Assembly: GCF_002262885.1 (NCBI RefSeq)
Contig: NZ_NKYF01000011.1
Span: forward strand, 62,001 to 126,000
Source of the DNA: Pseudonocardia sp. MH-G8
Lineage (GTDB): Bacteria; Actinomycetota; Actinomycetes; Mycobacteriales; Pseudonocardiaceae
Direction: 5' to 3'
DNA length: 64,000 bases
Position 1 is the first letter of the stretch; the number at the start of each line of letters is the position of its first letter. The translations under genes were made by a program, and so were the position numbers. The notes beneath the pieces were generated by a model, which was not told the origin of the DNA, did not search any database, and was given only the letters and a program-made list of their open reading frames with translations. Below are positions 42,444 through 53,200 of this stretch, piece by piece.

Positions 42444-45400
42444 GTGATCGATGCCGCTCTCGACGAGGCCAGCGCTTCGGAGTCCCTCGTCGGTCGAGCT
42501 GTCCGACTCTTCTCGTTCCTCGGCCAGGCCCAGCAACTCAAGAACCCGAGCGTCTCGGACCTCGACTCCTATCGCCGCGACGGCGCCGTTCACTGGCTCC
42601 ACGAGTTGCCGGGCCATCCGGCCCTCGAGACCGCTCTGCACGGCGGTACACCTGAGTTGTCGGACCCCGTGCTCACCGTCGAGCGGGTCCTGCGCATCGA
42701 CCCGCCACAGCCATCCAAGGACCTCGCCCCGTGGCTCGAGGGTCGGAGCGACGATCCTCGCCGCGCCCCCACTCTGCGCGACGAGCTCTATGTCGCAGAA
42801 GAATCTCCCGACTCGGACCCCGCCGGCCCGCCGGCGCAACAGCGGATCCCGCTGGACGAACGTCCTGACGTCACTGCAGCTTTCGAGCAGTACCAGCGCG
42901 AGTGGCACGCGTGGGCCGAGCAGGACCTCCGCGATGAACCCGCGCGTTCCTTCTATGGCGAGCTCTTCTCGACGTACGTGAGCGCGACCGGCCACCCCGA
43001 GGAGCTCGAACTCGTGCTCGGAGCCGGCCTGCTCGCCTGGAACCCGGATCGGCATCCGAAGGTCCGCCGGCACATGCTCACCATTCCCGTGAAGGTCCAC
43101 TTCGATGACGACTCCGGGCGCTTGACCGTTTCGATCGACGAGAGCGCCGACAGCAGCACCCGGGTCGAACTCGAGATGCTCGACCCACGCCTCCTCGGCA
43201 ACCCGCAGCACATCAACGCGGTGCGTGACCGCGCCCGATCCGAGCAGGTCCACCCACTCGACCGCGACCGGATGGGCGAGCTCGCCCGACGGATCGTCCA
43301 CGTTCTGTCGTCCGAAGCCGAGTACCGCGACGAGGATGTTCCCGCCACGGTGACCAGCCGACCGGTTGCCGCGTTCGCGCCGGCGTTGCTCCTGCGGAAG
43401 CGTTCGCAGCAGGGCCTCGTCGAGATCTTCCGCCGGATCGTCGAGCAGATCACCGCGAGCGGCGTCGTCCCCGACGGCGTCCTGCCCCTGATCGACCCCG
43501 ACCACATCCCCGAGGCCACTGCTGGAGAGGTTGGCGAACGGACCGACGGGGCGCTCGTCCGCGTGGACGACGAGTCCTTCCTCCCCCTGCCGGTCAACGA
43601 GATGCAGCTGAAGATCCTGCGCCAGGTGGACTCCCACGCGCAGACCCTCATCCAGGGCCCTCCCGGGACCGGGAAGACGCACACGGCCGCGGTGCTCATC
43701 TCCCACCTCCTCGCGCAGGGCAAGCGCGTGCTGGTCACCGCGCAGACGGACCGGGCGCTCAAAGAGGTGCGCGAGAAGCTGCCCGAGCCGATCCGGCCAC
43801 TTGCCGTGGCCGTTGTCGGGGCGTCCCGCGAGGACATGTCCGACCTGCGGGTCGCCGTCGAGCGCATTGCGTCCACCGCCGCTGAGCACGACCCGGACGA
43901 CGCGCAACGCGCCATCGGCAAGCACCTCCGTCTCATCGACGAGCTGCGGCGCCGTCGAGCGAGCCTGCACCACCGCCTGCTCGACGCACGAGAGCGCGAG
44001 GTCCGGGAGCACGAGGTCGCCGGCTACCGAGGCACCCTCGCGGCGATCGCACGACAGCGGGAGTCAGAGCAGCCGGACTACGAGTGGATCAACGAGTACC
44101 TGGAGAGCGCGGGCGGCGAGCCCCCGCTCGCCACCGACGAGGTCATCCGGTGGCGGCACCAACTGCTCGACGAGGCGCTGATCGCCGACGAGCCCCACGC
44201 TGCTCGGCGCCTGGTCTCCATCGACGCCGTGGTTCCTCCACAGCGGCTGGCCGACCTCGCTGTGGCCGAGGCACGAGCAGGTCAGAACGCCGCCCGCTTC
44301 GACGGATTGCGCAGGCATCCGGCGTATCCCCGCGTACAGCAGCTGAGCGACGAGGCGCGCGCCGGTCTCACCGAACGTCTTCACCGAGTCGCACTGGAGA
44401 TGCACGCGCTGATGCAGCGTCGTGAGCAATGGGTGCACCAGGCGCTCGACGACGTTCGCAACGGTCGCGGCCAGATCTGGGCCGCGCGACGAGCCGAGAT
44501 GGCGCGGCTCACCGACCAGACCGCCCCGGTGCTGGAGTCGCTTGGACCGGTGACCGACGTCCGCGTCCATGGGGAGGCCGCCGGGCTGGACCTCCTCGCT
44601 ACCGCGCTTGCGGAGCATCTGGAAGGCGGCGGCAAGATCAAGCTGGGGCCGGACGGGCTCCCCAAGGTCGGCGCATTCGCCGCCCGACAGGTCAAGCAAG
44701 CCGTGCTGCTATTCGAGCGGGTCCGGGTGAACGGCTCGGCCCCCTGCACCGCGCCCCAGGTTCGCGCGTTCCTGACGTGGGCCGAGGGCGACCGGCTGCT
44801 CGCAGCCCTTGATCGGGCCTGGCCGGCCACCGTCGTGATCCCGCCGGAGGACACGCTGCAGGAGCGCCTCCAGTGGCACGTCATGGAGCTGAGGTTGCTC
44901 GACCGGGTGCTCGGGCTCGGCGTCGAGTTGCACCGTGAGGAGCAGTACCTGAACGCTGCCGGACTGCCCCGGCCGAACTGGCACGAACCCCGCGAGCTGC
45001 AGGCATACATCGCGCTGCCGGAGGCGGTAGCGGCAGCCGAGGCCGCTGCTGAAGCCACCCGGCCCATTCAGGCGTTGGTCCAGCACATCGCCGACGAGGA
45101 ACGCTGGCCGGACTCAGAGCCCGTCCTCACCGAGCTCCTCGACACGGTGCGACGGCGGGACCACGCGGCGTACGCCACCGCATACGAGCGCCTCGGCCGC
45201 CTGCACCTCGTCCGGGCCCAGGTGCTCCAGCGCGACGACGCCGAACAGCGGCTGACGGCTGCCGTCCCGGCCCTCGCCGCCGCCGTCGCCGCAGATCCGG
45301 CCGACGCAGTCTGGGACGGCCTGCTGCCCACCTTCGCCGAATCGTGGCGCTGGACCGCCGCGGGGACGTGGATCGCCGAGCAGGCGGCCGGCGACGTCAA

Positions 45401-47687
45401 CGCGCTGCAGAAAGAGATCAACCGGGTCGAGGACCGCATTCGCGAGCACGTCCAGGAGCTCTCGGCGACCCGGGCATGGACCCACGCGGTTGCGCCCACC
45501 AGGCTCTCCCGGGGCTCGCGCGCCAGCCTGGAGCAGTACGCATCGCTCGTCCGCCGATTCGGCAAGACCGGTGGCCAGTACCGCGCGCAGCGTCAGGCTG
45601 AGATCCGCGACGCGATGGACCGCTGCCGCCCCGCAGTTCCTGTCTGGATCATGCCGCTGTATCGGATCGCGGACCAGCTGCGCATCGAGCCAGGCATGTT
45701 CGACGTCGTCATCGTCGACGAGGCATCACAGGCGGGCCTGGAGGCGTCGTTCCTCCAGTACCTCGCCCCGCGGATCGTGGTGATCGGCGACGACAAGCAG
45801 GTTTCCCCGTCCGCCGTGGGCGTCGATCAGCAGCAGCTCCGCGATCTCGGAAACCAGTACTTGTACGACGACCAGTTCCGCGCCACGTGGCAGGATCCGC
45901 AGCGCAGCCTGTTCGACGAGGCCAAGATGCGCTTCAGCGGCATGCTCACGCTCGTCGAACACCGGCGCTGCGTTCCCGAGATCATCGGCTTCTCCAACCG
46001 CATCGCCTACGAGCCCGACGGCGTGCGCCTGATCCCGGTTCGGCAGTTCGGCGCGGACCGCCTCGAGCCGATCCGCACGGTCTTCATCGAGGACGGGTAC
46101 GAGCGAGGCTCATCGAGCAGCCGGATCAACCAGCCTGAGGTCGAGGCGGTCGTCGACCAGATCGAGAAGTGCATCGTCGACCCGCGCTACGACGGGCTCA
46201 CCTTCGGAGTGATCTCGCTTCTCGGGGCGACACAGGCCAAGGCGATCGAGAAGATGCTGCTCGAACGGATCTCGCCGGAGGAGTGGACGGCCCGCGACCT
46301 GCGGTGCGGCGACGCCGCGGACTTCCAGGGCTCGGAACGAGACGTCATGTTCCTCTCCATGGTCGCCGCGCCACGTGAGGACCGGCGGCTCACCGCACTC
46401 ACCGCGAACCTGTACGTCCAGCGCTACAACGTGGCCGCGTCGCGGGCGAAGGACCAGATGTGGTTGTTCCATTCGGTGCGGCTCGACGAGCTGAGCAACA
46501 CGGAGGACATGCGCTTCCAGCTCCTCGACTACTGCTACGGCGTGCAGAAACGGGCATCAGCCGGGGACGACCGGGTAGTCGAGACGCTGGTCCCCGAGGA
46601 CGTGCCGATCACGCCCTTCGGCTCGCTCTTCGAGCAGCGCGTGTGCAACCGGCTGCTGGACCGCGGCTACAGCGTGATCCCACAGTTCCCGGCGCTGGGC
46701 TACAGCATCGACCTCGTCGTGGTGGGCGGGAAGACGCGACTGGCCGTCGAGTGTGATGGGGACTACTGGCACGGCCCCGACGCCTACCAGCGGGACATGG
46801 CGCGCCAGCGGGAGCTCGAACGGTGTGGGTGGCACTTCTTCCGGGTGCTCGAGTCGGAGTTCTACCTCGATCCGGCCAAGGCGTTGGCGCCGTTGTGGGA
46901 GCGGTTGGCGGAGCTGGAGATCCACCCGTCCGGCTGGACCTCGTCGATCTCCGAACAGGTGGTGGTACCCGCGGAGGAACCGTCCGCGGTCACCGATGCG
47001 ACTCCGGACCTCGATGCGGCTGACGAGATCGATCCTGGTGAGATCGCCGACACCGACGCGACCGACGACGAACCAGACGATCTGCCGACACCTCACTCCT
47101 CCGCTCCATCAGCGCTCGCCGACGCCATCACTATCGAGGCAACACCCGTGGTTCCGGTGGTGCATCCGGGATCGCCACTGCTGGCCCCGTACACGTCATT
47201 CGCCGGTTCTCTGCATCCCGTCGTGACGGCTTCCCGGCCCGACATCGTCGCCGGCCTCGTCGAGGTGGCGGCAGTCGAGGGCCCGATCGTCGGTCACCGC
47301 CTCCACAGCGTCTACGTCCGTGCCGCGGCAGGCCAGAAGGTCGGTTCCCAGATCGCCAAGATCCTGAACTCGGCGGTCAGCTCGGCCGTTCGGCAGGGTC
47401 GGCTGATCCAGGACGATCCGTTGGGCGAGTCGGGTGTGAAGCCCCGGACCTTCCGACTGCCGGATCAGCCGATCGCAGTCCCGCGTGAGCTCGGGCCCCG
47501 GACCTTCGACCAGATCCCGCCAGCAGAACTCGCGGTGGTGATGGAGCAGGTTGCTGCGGACATCGGATGGGATGATCCGATCGCGGTCTTCCGCGAGACG
47601 ATAGCGCTCTACGGGATGCGAAAAGTTGGTTCGACGATCAGGGCGCGGCTCATCGCAGTATCCCACCTCGTCCCGGAAGCTCCCTGA
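42444..47687 (+). CDS. SF1 helicase fused to Vsr-like endonuclease
   Basis: 1747-residue AAA/DNA2-like helicase with a nuclease. Walker A is IQGPPGTGKTHTAAVL (~402), and Walker B is VVIVDEASQAGLE (~1084), followed by IVVIGDDKQVSPS. Motif V is DFQGSERDVMFLSMV (~1292) and motif VI SRAKDQMWLFHS (~1331). The Vsr-like domain spans ~1395-1475: FEQRVCNRLLDRGYSVIPQ, then GYSIDLVV, LAVECDGDYWHG and CGWHFFRV. D (in SIDLVV) and E-x-D (in VECDGD) give the active-site candidates. An acidic linker leads to a C-terminal DUF3320-like segment (EGPIVGHRLHSVYVRAA...). Start chosen at GTG 42444; the open frame back to 42387 is the conserved regulatory repeat. Single-gene defence helicases of this architecture are common; the target is unknown. 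Confidence 0.8.
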   Translation: MIDAALDEASASESLVGRAVRLFSFLGQAQQLKNPSVSDLDSYRRDGAVHWLHELPGHPALETALHGGTPELSDPVLTVERVLRIDPPQPSKDLAPWLEGRSDDPRRAPTLRDELYVAEESPDSDPAGPPAQQRIPLDERPDVTAAFEQYQREWHAWAEQDLRDEPARSFYGELFSTYVSATGHPEELELVLGAGLLAWNPDRHPKVRRHMLTIPVKVHFDDDSGRLTVSIDESADSSTRVELEMLDPRLLGNPQHINAVRDRARSEQVHPLDRDRMGELARRIVHVLSSEAEYRDEDVPATVTSRPVAAFAPALLLRKRSQQGLVEIFRRIVEQITASGVVPDGVLPLIDPDHIPEATAGEVGERTDGALVRVDDESFLPLPVNEMQLKILRQVDSHAQTLIQGPPGTGKTHTAAVLISHLLAQGKRVLVTAQTDRALKEVREKLPEPIRPLAVAVVGASREDMSDLRVAVERIASTAAEHDPDDAQRAIGKHLRLIDELRRRRASLHHRLLDAREREVREHEVAGYRGTLAAIARQRESEQPDYEWINEYLESAGGEPPLATDEVIRWRHQLLDEALIADEPHAARRLVSIDAVVPPQRLADLAVAEARAGQNAARFDGLRRHPAYPRVQQLSDEARAGLTERLHRVALEMHALMQRREQWVHQALDDVRNGRGQIWAARRAEMARLTDQTAPVLESLGPVTDVRVHGEAAGLDLLATALAEHLEGGGKIKLGPDGLPKVGAFAARQVKQAVLLFERVRVNGSAPCTAPQVRAFLTWAEGDRLLAALDRAWPATVVIPPEDTLQERLQWHVMELRLLDRVLGLGVELHREEQYLNAAGLPRPNWHEPRELQAYIALPEAVAAAEAAAEATRPIQALVQHIADEERWPDSEPVLTELLDTVRRRDHAAYATAYERLGRLHLVRAQVLQRDDAEQRLTAAVPALAAAVAADPADAVWDGLLPTFAESWRWTAAGTWIAEQAAGDVNALQKEINRVEDRIREHVQELSATRAWTHAVAPTRLSRGSRASLEQYASLVRRFGKTGGQYRAQRQAEIRDAMDRCRPAVPVWIMPLYRIADQLRIEPGMFDVVIVDEASQAGLEASFLQYLAPRIVVIGDDKQVSPSAVGVDQQQLRDLGNQYLYDDQFRATWQDPQRSLFDEAKMRFSGMLTLVEHRRCVPEIIGFSNRIAYEPDGVRLIPVRQFGADRLEPIRTVFIEDGYERGSSSSRINQPEVEAVVDQIEKCIVDPRYDGLTFGVISLLGATQAKAIEKMLLERISPEEWTARDLRCGDAADFQGSERDVMFLSMVAAPREDRRLTALTANLYVQRYNVAASRAKDQMWLFHSVRLDELSNTEDMRFQLLDYCYGVQKRASAGDDRVVETLVPEDVPITPFGSLFEQRVCNRLLDRGYSVIPQFPALGYSIDLVVVGGKTRLAVECDGDYWHGPDAYQRDMARQRELERCGWHFFRVLESEFYLDPAKALAPLWERLAELEIHPSGWTSSISEQVVVPAEEPSAVTDATPDLDAADEIDPGEIADTDATDDEPDDLPTPHSSAPSALADAITIEATPVVPVVHPGSPLLAPYTSFAGSLHPVVTASRPDIVAGLVEVAAVEGPIVGHRLHSVYVRAAAGQKVGSQIAKILNSAVSSAVRQGRLIQDDPLGESGVKPRTFRLPDQPIAVPRELGPRTFDQIPPAELAVVMEQVAADIGWDDPIAVFRETIALYGMRKVGSTIRARLIAVSHLVPEAP

Positions 47688-47817
47688 CCTCAACGGGATC
47701 TGAAACGCCCGCCCCTGGCCAGGTTCGGCCACACCTAGTTTCCGCCTGCCTGACGTGGTCTCTGCCGAGAGGCGGCTTTCGGGGACTTTCGCGAAGGCTC
47801 GAAGCAGTCCCGCGTAA

Positions 47818-47835
47818 CGTCCAGCCCACTGGACG
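47818..47835 (+). promoter_or_regulatory. hairpin in front of the DUF262 gene's ribosome binding site
   Basis: CGTCCAG-CCCA-CTGGACG, a perfect 7-bp stem with a 4-base loop, directly before the GGAG at 47840-47843 and 13 bases before the GTG start. A stable structure here could limit ribosome access. A separate CCTGGCCAGG palindrome is at about 47713-47722. Confidence 0.4.
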
Positions 47836-47848
47836 GGATGGAGTGCAC

Positions 47849-50086
47849 GTGGTCAAGAAGCTCGAAGCGCACGAACGCCAGATCAGCAAGGTTCTCTGCA
47901 GTGACTACGACCTCACCGTGCCGGCATACCAACGCCCCTACGCCTGGGAACCCGAGCAGGCTCAGGAACTCCTGGATGACCTGGTTCTAGCGCTCGACCA
48001 CAGCCCGGAGGAGCCGTACTTCCTCGGCTCGATCGTGTTGGTCAAGAAAGACGAGAGTCCCGACTGCGACATCATCGACGGTCAGCAGCGCCTGACGACA
48101 CTTACCATTCTCCTGGCCGTACTTCGGGAACTAAGCCTCAACAAGAACATCGCCGACGGGTTGGACAAGAGAATCCTGGAGCCGGGCGACGATCTGCAGG
48201 ACATCGAGACCAAGCCCCGACTGGCTCTACGACCCAGGGACCGGGTCTTCTTCCGCAAGCACGTCCAAGAGCCCGGAGGGCTGCATGCCCTCGTGGCCGA
48301 GCCGGGCCCCATCACAACGAACGATGCGCAGGTCGCACTCCGGGCCAACGCCAAGATCTACTACGACCTGCTGTCCGGGTGGACTGACAATCGTCGGACC
48401 GCATTGGCAAAGCTGGTCGACAAGTGGACCTACCTCGTCGTCGTGACAACGCCCGACCTGGACAGCGCCCACCGCATCTTCTCGGTGATGAACGACCGCG
48501 GCCTAGACCTGCGCCCCACCGACAACTTCAAGGCACGGGTCATCGGCGAGATTCCGGAGGCGGACCGGAGCTACTACAACGGCAAGTGGGAGGACGCCGA
48601 GCAGGAGCTGGGACGGGATGCGTTCTCCAGCCTCTTCGCCCATATCCGCATGATCTTCGCCAAGCAGCGGGCCCCGCGCGAGCTACTGCGTGAATTCCCA
48701 GAGCAGGTGCTCGACCACTACAGCAAGCGGTCGAAAGAGTTCGTCGATGACATACTCGAGCCCTACGCGGATGCCTACGCCGTCCTTTTGGGGCAGTCGT
48801 ACAAGGCGAACACAGGTGCGGAGGCGGTCAACCTGTGGCTGAAACGGCTGGCGCAACTCGACAACGTCGACTGGCAGCCGCCCGCGCTGTGGGCGTTGCG
48901 CAAGCATGGCAACGATCCGCAATGGCTGGTGCGTTTCCTTACCGATCTCGAAAGACTCGCCGCGAGTCTACTGATCCGTCGGGTCGGGCCGACGGAGCGC
49001 CAGCAGCGGTATGGGCTCCTGCTCCGGGCACTGGAAGGAGGCAGCGGCCTACGCGCGCAACCGCTGGCACTCAGCGACCTCGAGCAGGCGGATATGCTGC
49101 GACTACTCGGCGGCGAGATCTACCAGCAGGCACGCGTTCGTCGGTATGTCCTGCTGCGCCTCGACGAGGAGCTCGCGAACGCCCCGGGCGTCTCCTACGA
49201 CCACAAAATCATCACGGTCGAACACGTACTACCCCAAAACCCATCGGCATCGAGTACGTGGCGACGAGTGTTCAACGATCGGCAACGCGCCTACTGGACC
49301 CACCGGATCGCCAACCTCGTCCTCCTGAACCGGACAAAGAACGCGCAGGCGCAGAACTACGATTTCGCAGTCAAGAAGGAGAAGTACTTTACCGGCAAAA
49401 AGGGAGTCGTGGCGTTCGCACTCACCAGTCAGGTCATCAACCTTCGTGACTGGACGCCCGAGCTGCTTGAACAACGTCAGCGTGCCGCTATGCAGCTACT
49501 AGCCGACACATGGAACCTGAACGCTGGATCGGACGAACATGAGAGCTCGGTCGAGCCCTTGATCGCAGGCCGGGGGACGGATGGCGTCGCCACCACTCCC
49601 GACGACGATCAGAACGCCCGCCGACAGAGTTTCTTCGACCAGCTCGCGGAGCGCCAGAAGCCTGAGATCTGTGCCGCGGTGGAACGTGTCCTTGTTGCCT
49701 GGGCCGAGATGGGCGGATACCTCCACTTCGGTGTGGGGGCCGAGACATCCTGCTTCCTGATGGCCCCGAACCCGCTCGGTCATCGAAGCGGCATCTGGCC
49801 CCTCACGATGTACCCGAGCGGTCGATGCGAGGTCGTGTTCCAGTACCTTGCAGTACGCGAGCCGTTCGATGATCCCCAGCTGCGCGATAGCCTACGCAGG
49901 CGTCTCAACAGCGTCACCGCGGTTGCCCTGCCCGCCTCGAAGATCGAGTTCAGGCCGTCCTTCCCGCTGAACGCGCTCGGCGTCGACGAGCAGCGAGACA
50001 TCCTCATCAAACAGCTTGCGTGGTTCGTCGACCAGATCCACCTCGCCGCCGGATGCGCGCCCGGACAGCCCCGGGACGTGGGGTAG
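47849..50086 (+). CDS. DUF262/HNH (GmrSD-like) nuclease with extra C-terminal domain
   Basis: 745-residue protein, the second GmrSD-type nuclease of the window. DUF262 begins with VPAYQRPYAWEPEQAQELL and contains DIIDGQQRLTTLTILLAVL. The HNH/DUF1524 part has TVEHVLPQNPSASSTW, RIANLVLLNRTKNAQAQN and F-x-VKKEKYF (about residues 455-515). After it comes a ~190-residue extension (FFDQLAERQKPEICAAVERVLVAW, GYLHFGVGAETSCFLMAPNP, IEFRPSFPLNALG) that the first DUF262 protein lacks and that may recognise DNA. GTG 47849 follows GGAG; another GTG lies two codons upstream. Convergent with the HerA-type gene. Confidence 0.8.
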   Translation: MVKKLEAHERQISKVLCSDYDLTVPAYQRPYAWEPEQAQELLDDLVLALDHSPEEPYFLGSIVLVKKDESPDCDIIDGQQRLTTLTILLAVLRELSLNKNIADGLDKRILEPGDDLQDIETKPRLALRPRDRVFFRKHVQEPGGLHALVAEPGPITTNDAQVALRANAKIYYDLLSGWTDNRRTALAKLVDKWTYLVVVTTPDLDSAHRIFSVMNDRGLDLRPTDNFKARVIGEIPEADRSYYNGKWEDAEQELGRDAFSSLFAHIRMIFAKQRAPRELLREFPEQVLDHYSKRSKEFVDDILEPYADAYAVLLGQSYKANTGAEAVNLWLKRLAQLDNVDWQPPALWALRKHGNDPQWLVRFLTDLERLAASLLIRRVGPTERQQRYGLLLRALEGGSGLRAQPLALSDLEQADMLRLLGGEIYQQARVRRYVLLRLDEELANAPGVSYDHKIITVEHVLPQNPSASSTWRRVFNDRQRAYWTHRIANLVLLNRTKNAQAQNYDFAVKKEKYFTGKKGVVAFALTSQVINLRDWTPELLEQRQRAAMQLLADTWNLNAGSDEHESSVEPLIAGRGTDGVATTPDDDQNARRQSFFDQLAERQKPEICAAVERVLVAWAEMGGYLHFGVGAETSCFLMAPNPLGHRSGIWPLTMYPSGRCEVVFQYLAVREPFDDPQLRDSLRRRLNSVTAVALPASKIEFRPSFPLNALGVDEQRDILIKQLAWFVDQIHLAAGCAPGQPRDVG

Positions 50087-50102
50087 GGACTCAAGGGACC
50101 AG

Positions 50103-50144
50103 CGCTAACCCGAGCCTCCCGCGTGGGTTCGGGTGCCCTTAGCG
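50103..50144. terminator. hairpin between convergent genes
   Basis: Outer arms CGCTAA / TTAGCG and inner arms ACCCGA / TCGGGT form an interrupted stem just after the DUF262 stop and before the minus-strand gene's end. The position between two convergent genes suits a bidirectional terminator. Confidence 0.45.
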
Positions 50145-50176
50145 AGCAAGGATGTGACTTATCGAGGCAGGAGCGT

Positions 50177-50204
50177 CCAGGTGAGCAAGCGACGCCTCAC
50201 CTGG
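50177..50204 (-). terminator. hairpin downstream of the HerA-type gene
   Basis: CCAGGTGAG / CTCACCTGG, a perfect 9-bp stem with a 10-base loop, 17 bases beyond the minus-strand stop at 50222. Strong terminator candidate for the three-gene operon despite the lack of a T-run. Confidence 0.55.
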
Positions 50205-50221
50205 AACCCGTTGAGATCACT

Positions 50222-53200
50222 TCATTGGTTCGCCATGAACACCTTCCGTGCGGTCGCCTGCTCCGGCGTCGAAACGTAGGCCTGGCCCACCGCCAGCTGC
50301 TCCAGTGCCGCCGACATGTCCTGCCCATCCCTCCCCCGCAGGAACCCGGCCACCGTCCGGCTCTGCGGATAGTTGCATCGGAACGCGACCTTTGTGCCCG
50401 CGTTGCTCAGCACGTCCTTGTGGAAGTCGTCCACACCCTGGCTCGCGACGACGACCGCGACGCCGTACTTCCGCCCCTCCTTCATGATCTTCGGGAGGGT
50501 CACGTCGCGGGCCAGCCGGTGCGCCTCGTCGAGAACGACCGCCAGGCGGAGCTGCCCGGTCTGCCCCCACCGGAACATCTCCCGGTAGACCTTCCGCAGC
50601 ACGAACGCGCCGGCGGCGATCTGAACCTGCTCCATCAGGCCGTGGATGTCGAGGACGAGGCCGCGGCGCAGCAGGTCGGCGAAGGTCTGGCCGGGGTCGT
50701 CGGTGAAGAGGCCGAAGTCGCTCAGGGGGCGGAGGCGGGCTACGACGTTGCGGCTGCGGCCGGTGGACTCGGCCTCGGTGACGGCGGCGGCGAGCTCGTC
50801 CATCGTCGGCTGGCCGGTCGGGGCGGTGAGGCCGCCGTAGCCGTGCTTCTCGTACGCAGCGCGGACGCCCTCGTAGACCACGTTGCGCTGGATCTCCCCC
50901 AGCCCGCAGACGTAGCCGATCACCTCCGAGAGCTCCCACGCCGCCTCTCGGTAGCGGCGGGGGTTGTCCAGCTCGAACGGGGAGATCGGGAGGCCCTGGG
51001 AGGCGTCCAGCACCGCGGCACCGCCGGCGGGGGCGGCGGCCATGTCGCCGTGGAAGTCCAGGACGAGGGCGGGCAGGCCCTGCTCGGCGAACGAGTTCAG
51101 GATCCTGCGGGTCGTCACCGACTTTCCCTGGCCGGGGATGCCGAGCACGAACAGGTGCGGGCTGCCGGCGGTGCTGATCCGCCAGCGGACGTCGGCGGCG
51201 TGCCGGTCCTGGCCCAGGACCACGTCGACGACCTGGGGCAACGCCCCGTCCGGGGTCCCAGTTTCAGGCGATGGCTCCCCGGCTGCCGGTGCCCGCGGGT
51301 GCGGCGACGGCCGTGGCGGGGTCGAAACCGCTGCAGGGACCGACTCACCACCCGCGGGCGGGGTCACCGCTGGCAGGGGCGACGTGTCCGCGACCCCCGG
51401 GTGCGGCATCTGCCCGCGCGGCGACGGCTGCCCCGCGCCGGGCGGTGCTGAGCTCTCCGCCGGTGCCGCAGAAGGCCGGGCACCAGCCGACGAGCTTGTG
51501 TCCGGCGCCGCCGAGGAAGGCAGCCCGGTTCGAGCTGCCGACGTCGGGGGCGCACCAGCCGACGAGCCCGCGTTCGGCGCCCCGGAGAGAGGCGCGGGCG
51601 GCATCGAACCTGCGGCAGGCGGCCTGGAGCCGGGATCCGGTGACGAGGCATCCGGCTGATTCGACTCAAGGAGAGGCGGCATGGAGGGCCGCGCCGGCGC
51701 GGCGCCATCGGGCACCCCACCGCTGGCCGGTGGCGTAGCGATCGGCCGCGGCCGGGGCGACGGCCGCCGCTCCGTGATCGGCTCAACAGCCCGCGCCCCC
51801 TCCCGCCGGCTCGGCGTGAACCCGGCAGCCCCGAGGTCCGAGGCGGACAGGACGTGGATCGGCACCCCGCGGTGCTCGCTCGGCAGCCCGGCCTTGTCTC
51901 CCAGGTTCACCACGTACCCGCGCCGCGCGATCTCGGGAACGAGCGCGCCGTCCTCGACCCGCTCGACCAGCCGCTCGACATCCATGCGCCGCCGGTCGTC
52001 CAGCAGCCCCATGGCGAGGGCCCGGTCGGCGTGGTGGCGCAGGATCCCGCCGAGCCGGGCGCGCTGCAGCTCCGCATCGACGCGCGGCGGGTCGGAGCGG
52101 AAGAAGGTCGTGTGCAGCATGTCGACGGTGGCGTCGAGCTGGTCGACCATGTCGTCGACCAGCGCCATCGGCAGGGCCGTGGCTCGGCGGGTCTTGACCT
52201 CCACGCAGTCGATCCGCACGGTCCGCGCCGTCGTCCGGACGAGCAGGACGTCGCAGCGCCGCACGGCCTCGTCGCCGGAGCGGTTGTCGCCGAATACCTC
52301 CTGGTGGGCGTCGACGGGCACGACGATCGTGCCGTCCAGCTCGCCGCGCTGCCGCAGGTGCGCCATCAGCACGGCGAGGCCGACGGCCTCGGTGGCCAGG
52401 CTGGAGCGGGCGACGAGGCGCAGGGCCAGCCGGCCCGACACCACCTGCAGGTGTTCGAGGACCGAGCGGACCGAGTTCTCCTCGGCCATCAGGTCCAGCC
52501 CGCCCATCGCGTCGGCGAGCAGCCGTTCGACCTCGCCGCGATGCGCGGTAGTCACGGTCAGGCGGGGGCCGAGGCCGTCGAGGAAGTCCGGGGCGTAGTC
52601 GAGGATGTACTCCGGCCCGCTGGTGTAGAAGTCCAGGCCGAGGTTGCGGTCGAGGGTGAGCACCCAGTCGGCGCGGTCGTGGGCGGCCCGCAGCGACGCC
52701 AGCTCGCCCTCCCCGAGCCGGGCGGTCAGCGCGGGCAGCCCCTCGCCCTGCTCGAGCGCCGCGCCGAGGGCCGTCTGGTAGGCGCGGTGCGCCTCGACCA
52801 CGTCGGCGGCGCCCTCGCGGTTGCGGGTGCGCAGCGCCGGCGCGGTGCGCCAGACCGGCGCGTCGGCCGCACGGCGCGTCGGGGCCGGTGTGAGCAGGTT
52901 GCGGAACGAGGCGGCCGCGTCGATCGCGCCCGTGCTGTCGACCTGGATCTCGGTGACGGCGAGGTCGGCCACGACGCCGAGGTGCGCGGCGCCGGTGTCG
53001 GACGCGAGCCGCTCGTGCGGGCGGACGCTCAGCCCGAGCGGCGGGACGAGGTGCGAGCGCGTGCCGCGGACCTCCTGCGACGCCACGGCGCGCTGCAGGT
53101 CGGTCAGGGCGGGCACGGGGTCGGTGAACGAGGGCCGGCGACTGTAGGCGGTGAGGTCGAGCCGGGCCGGCGCCGTCGCGAGACCGTCCTCGTCGTCGGT

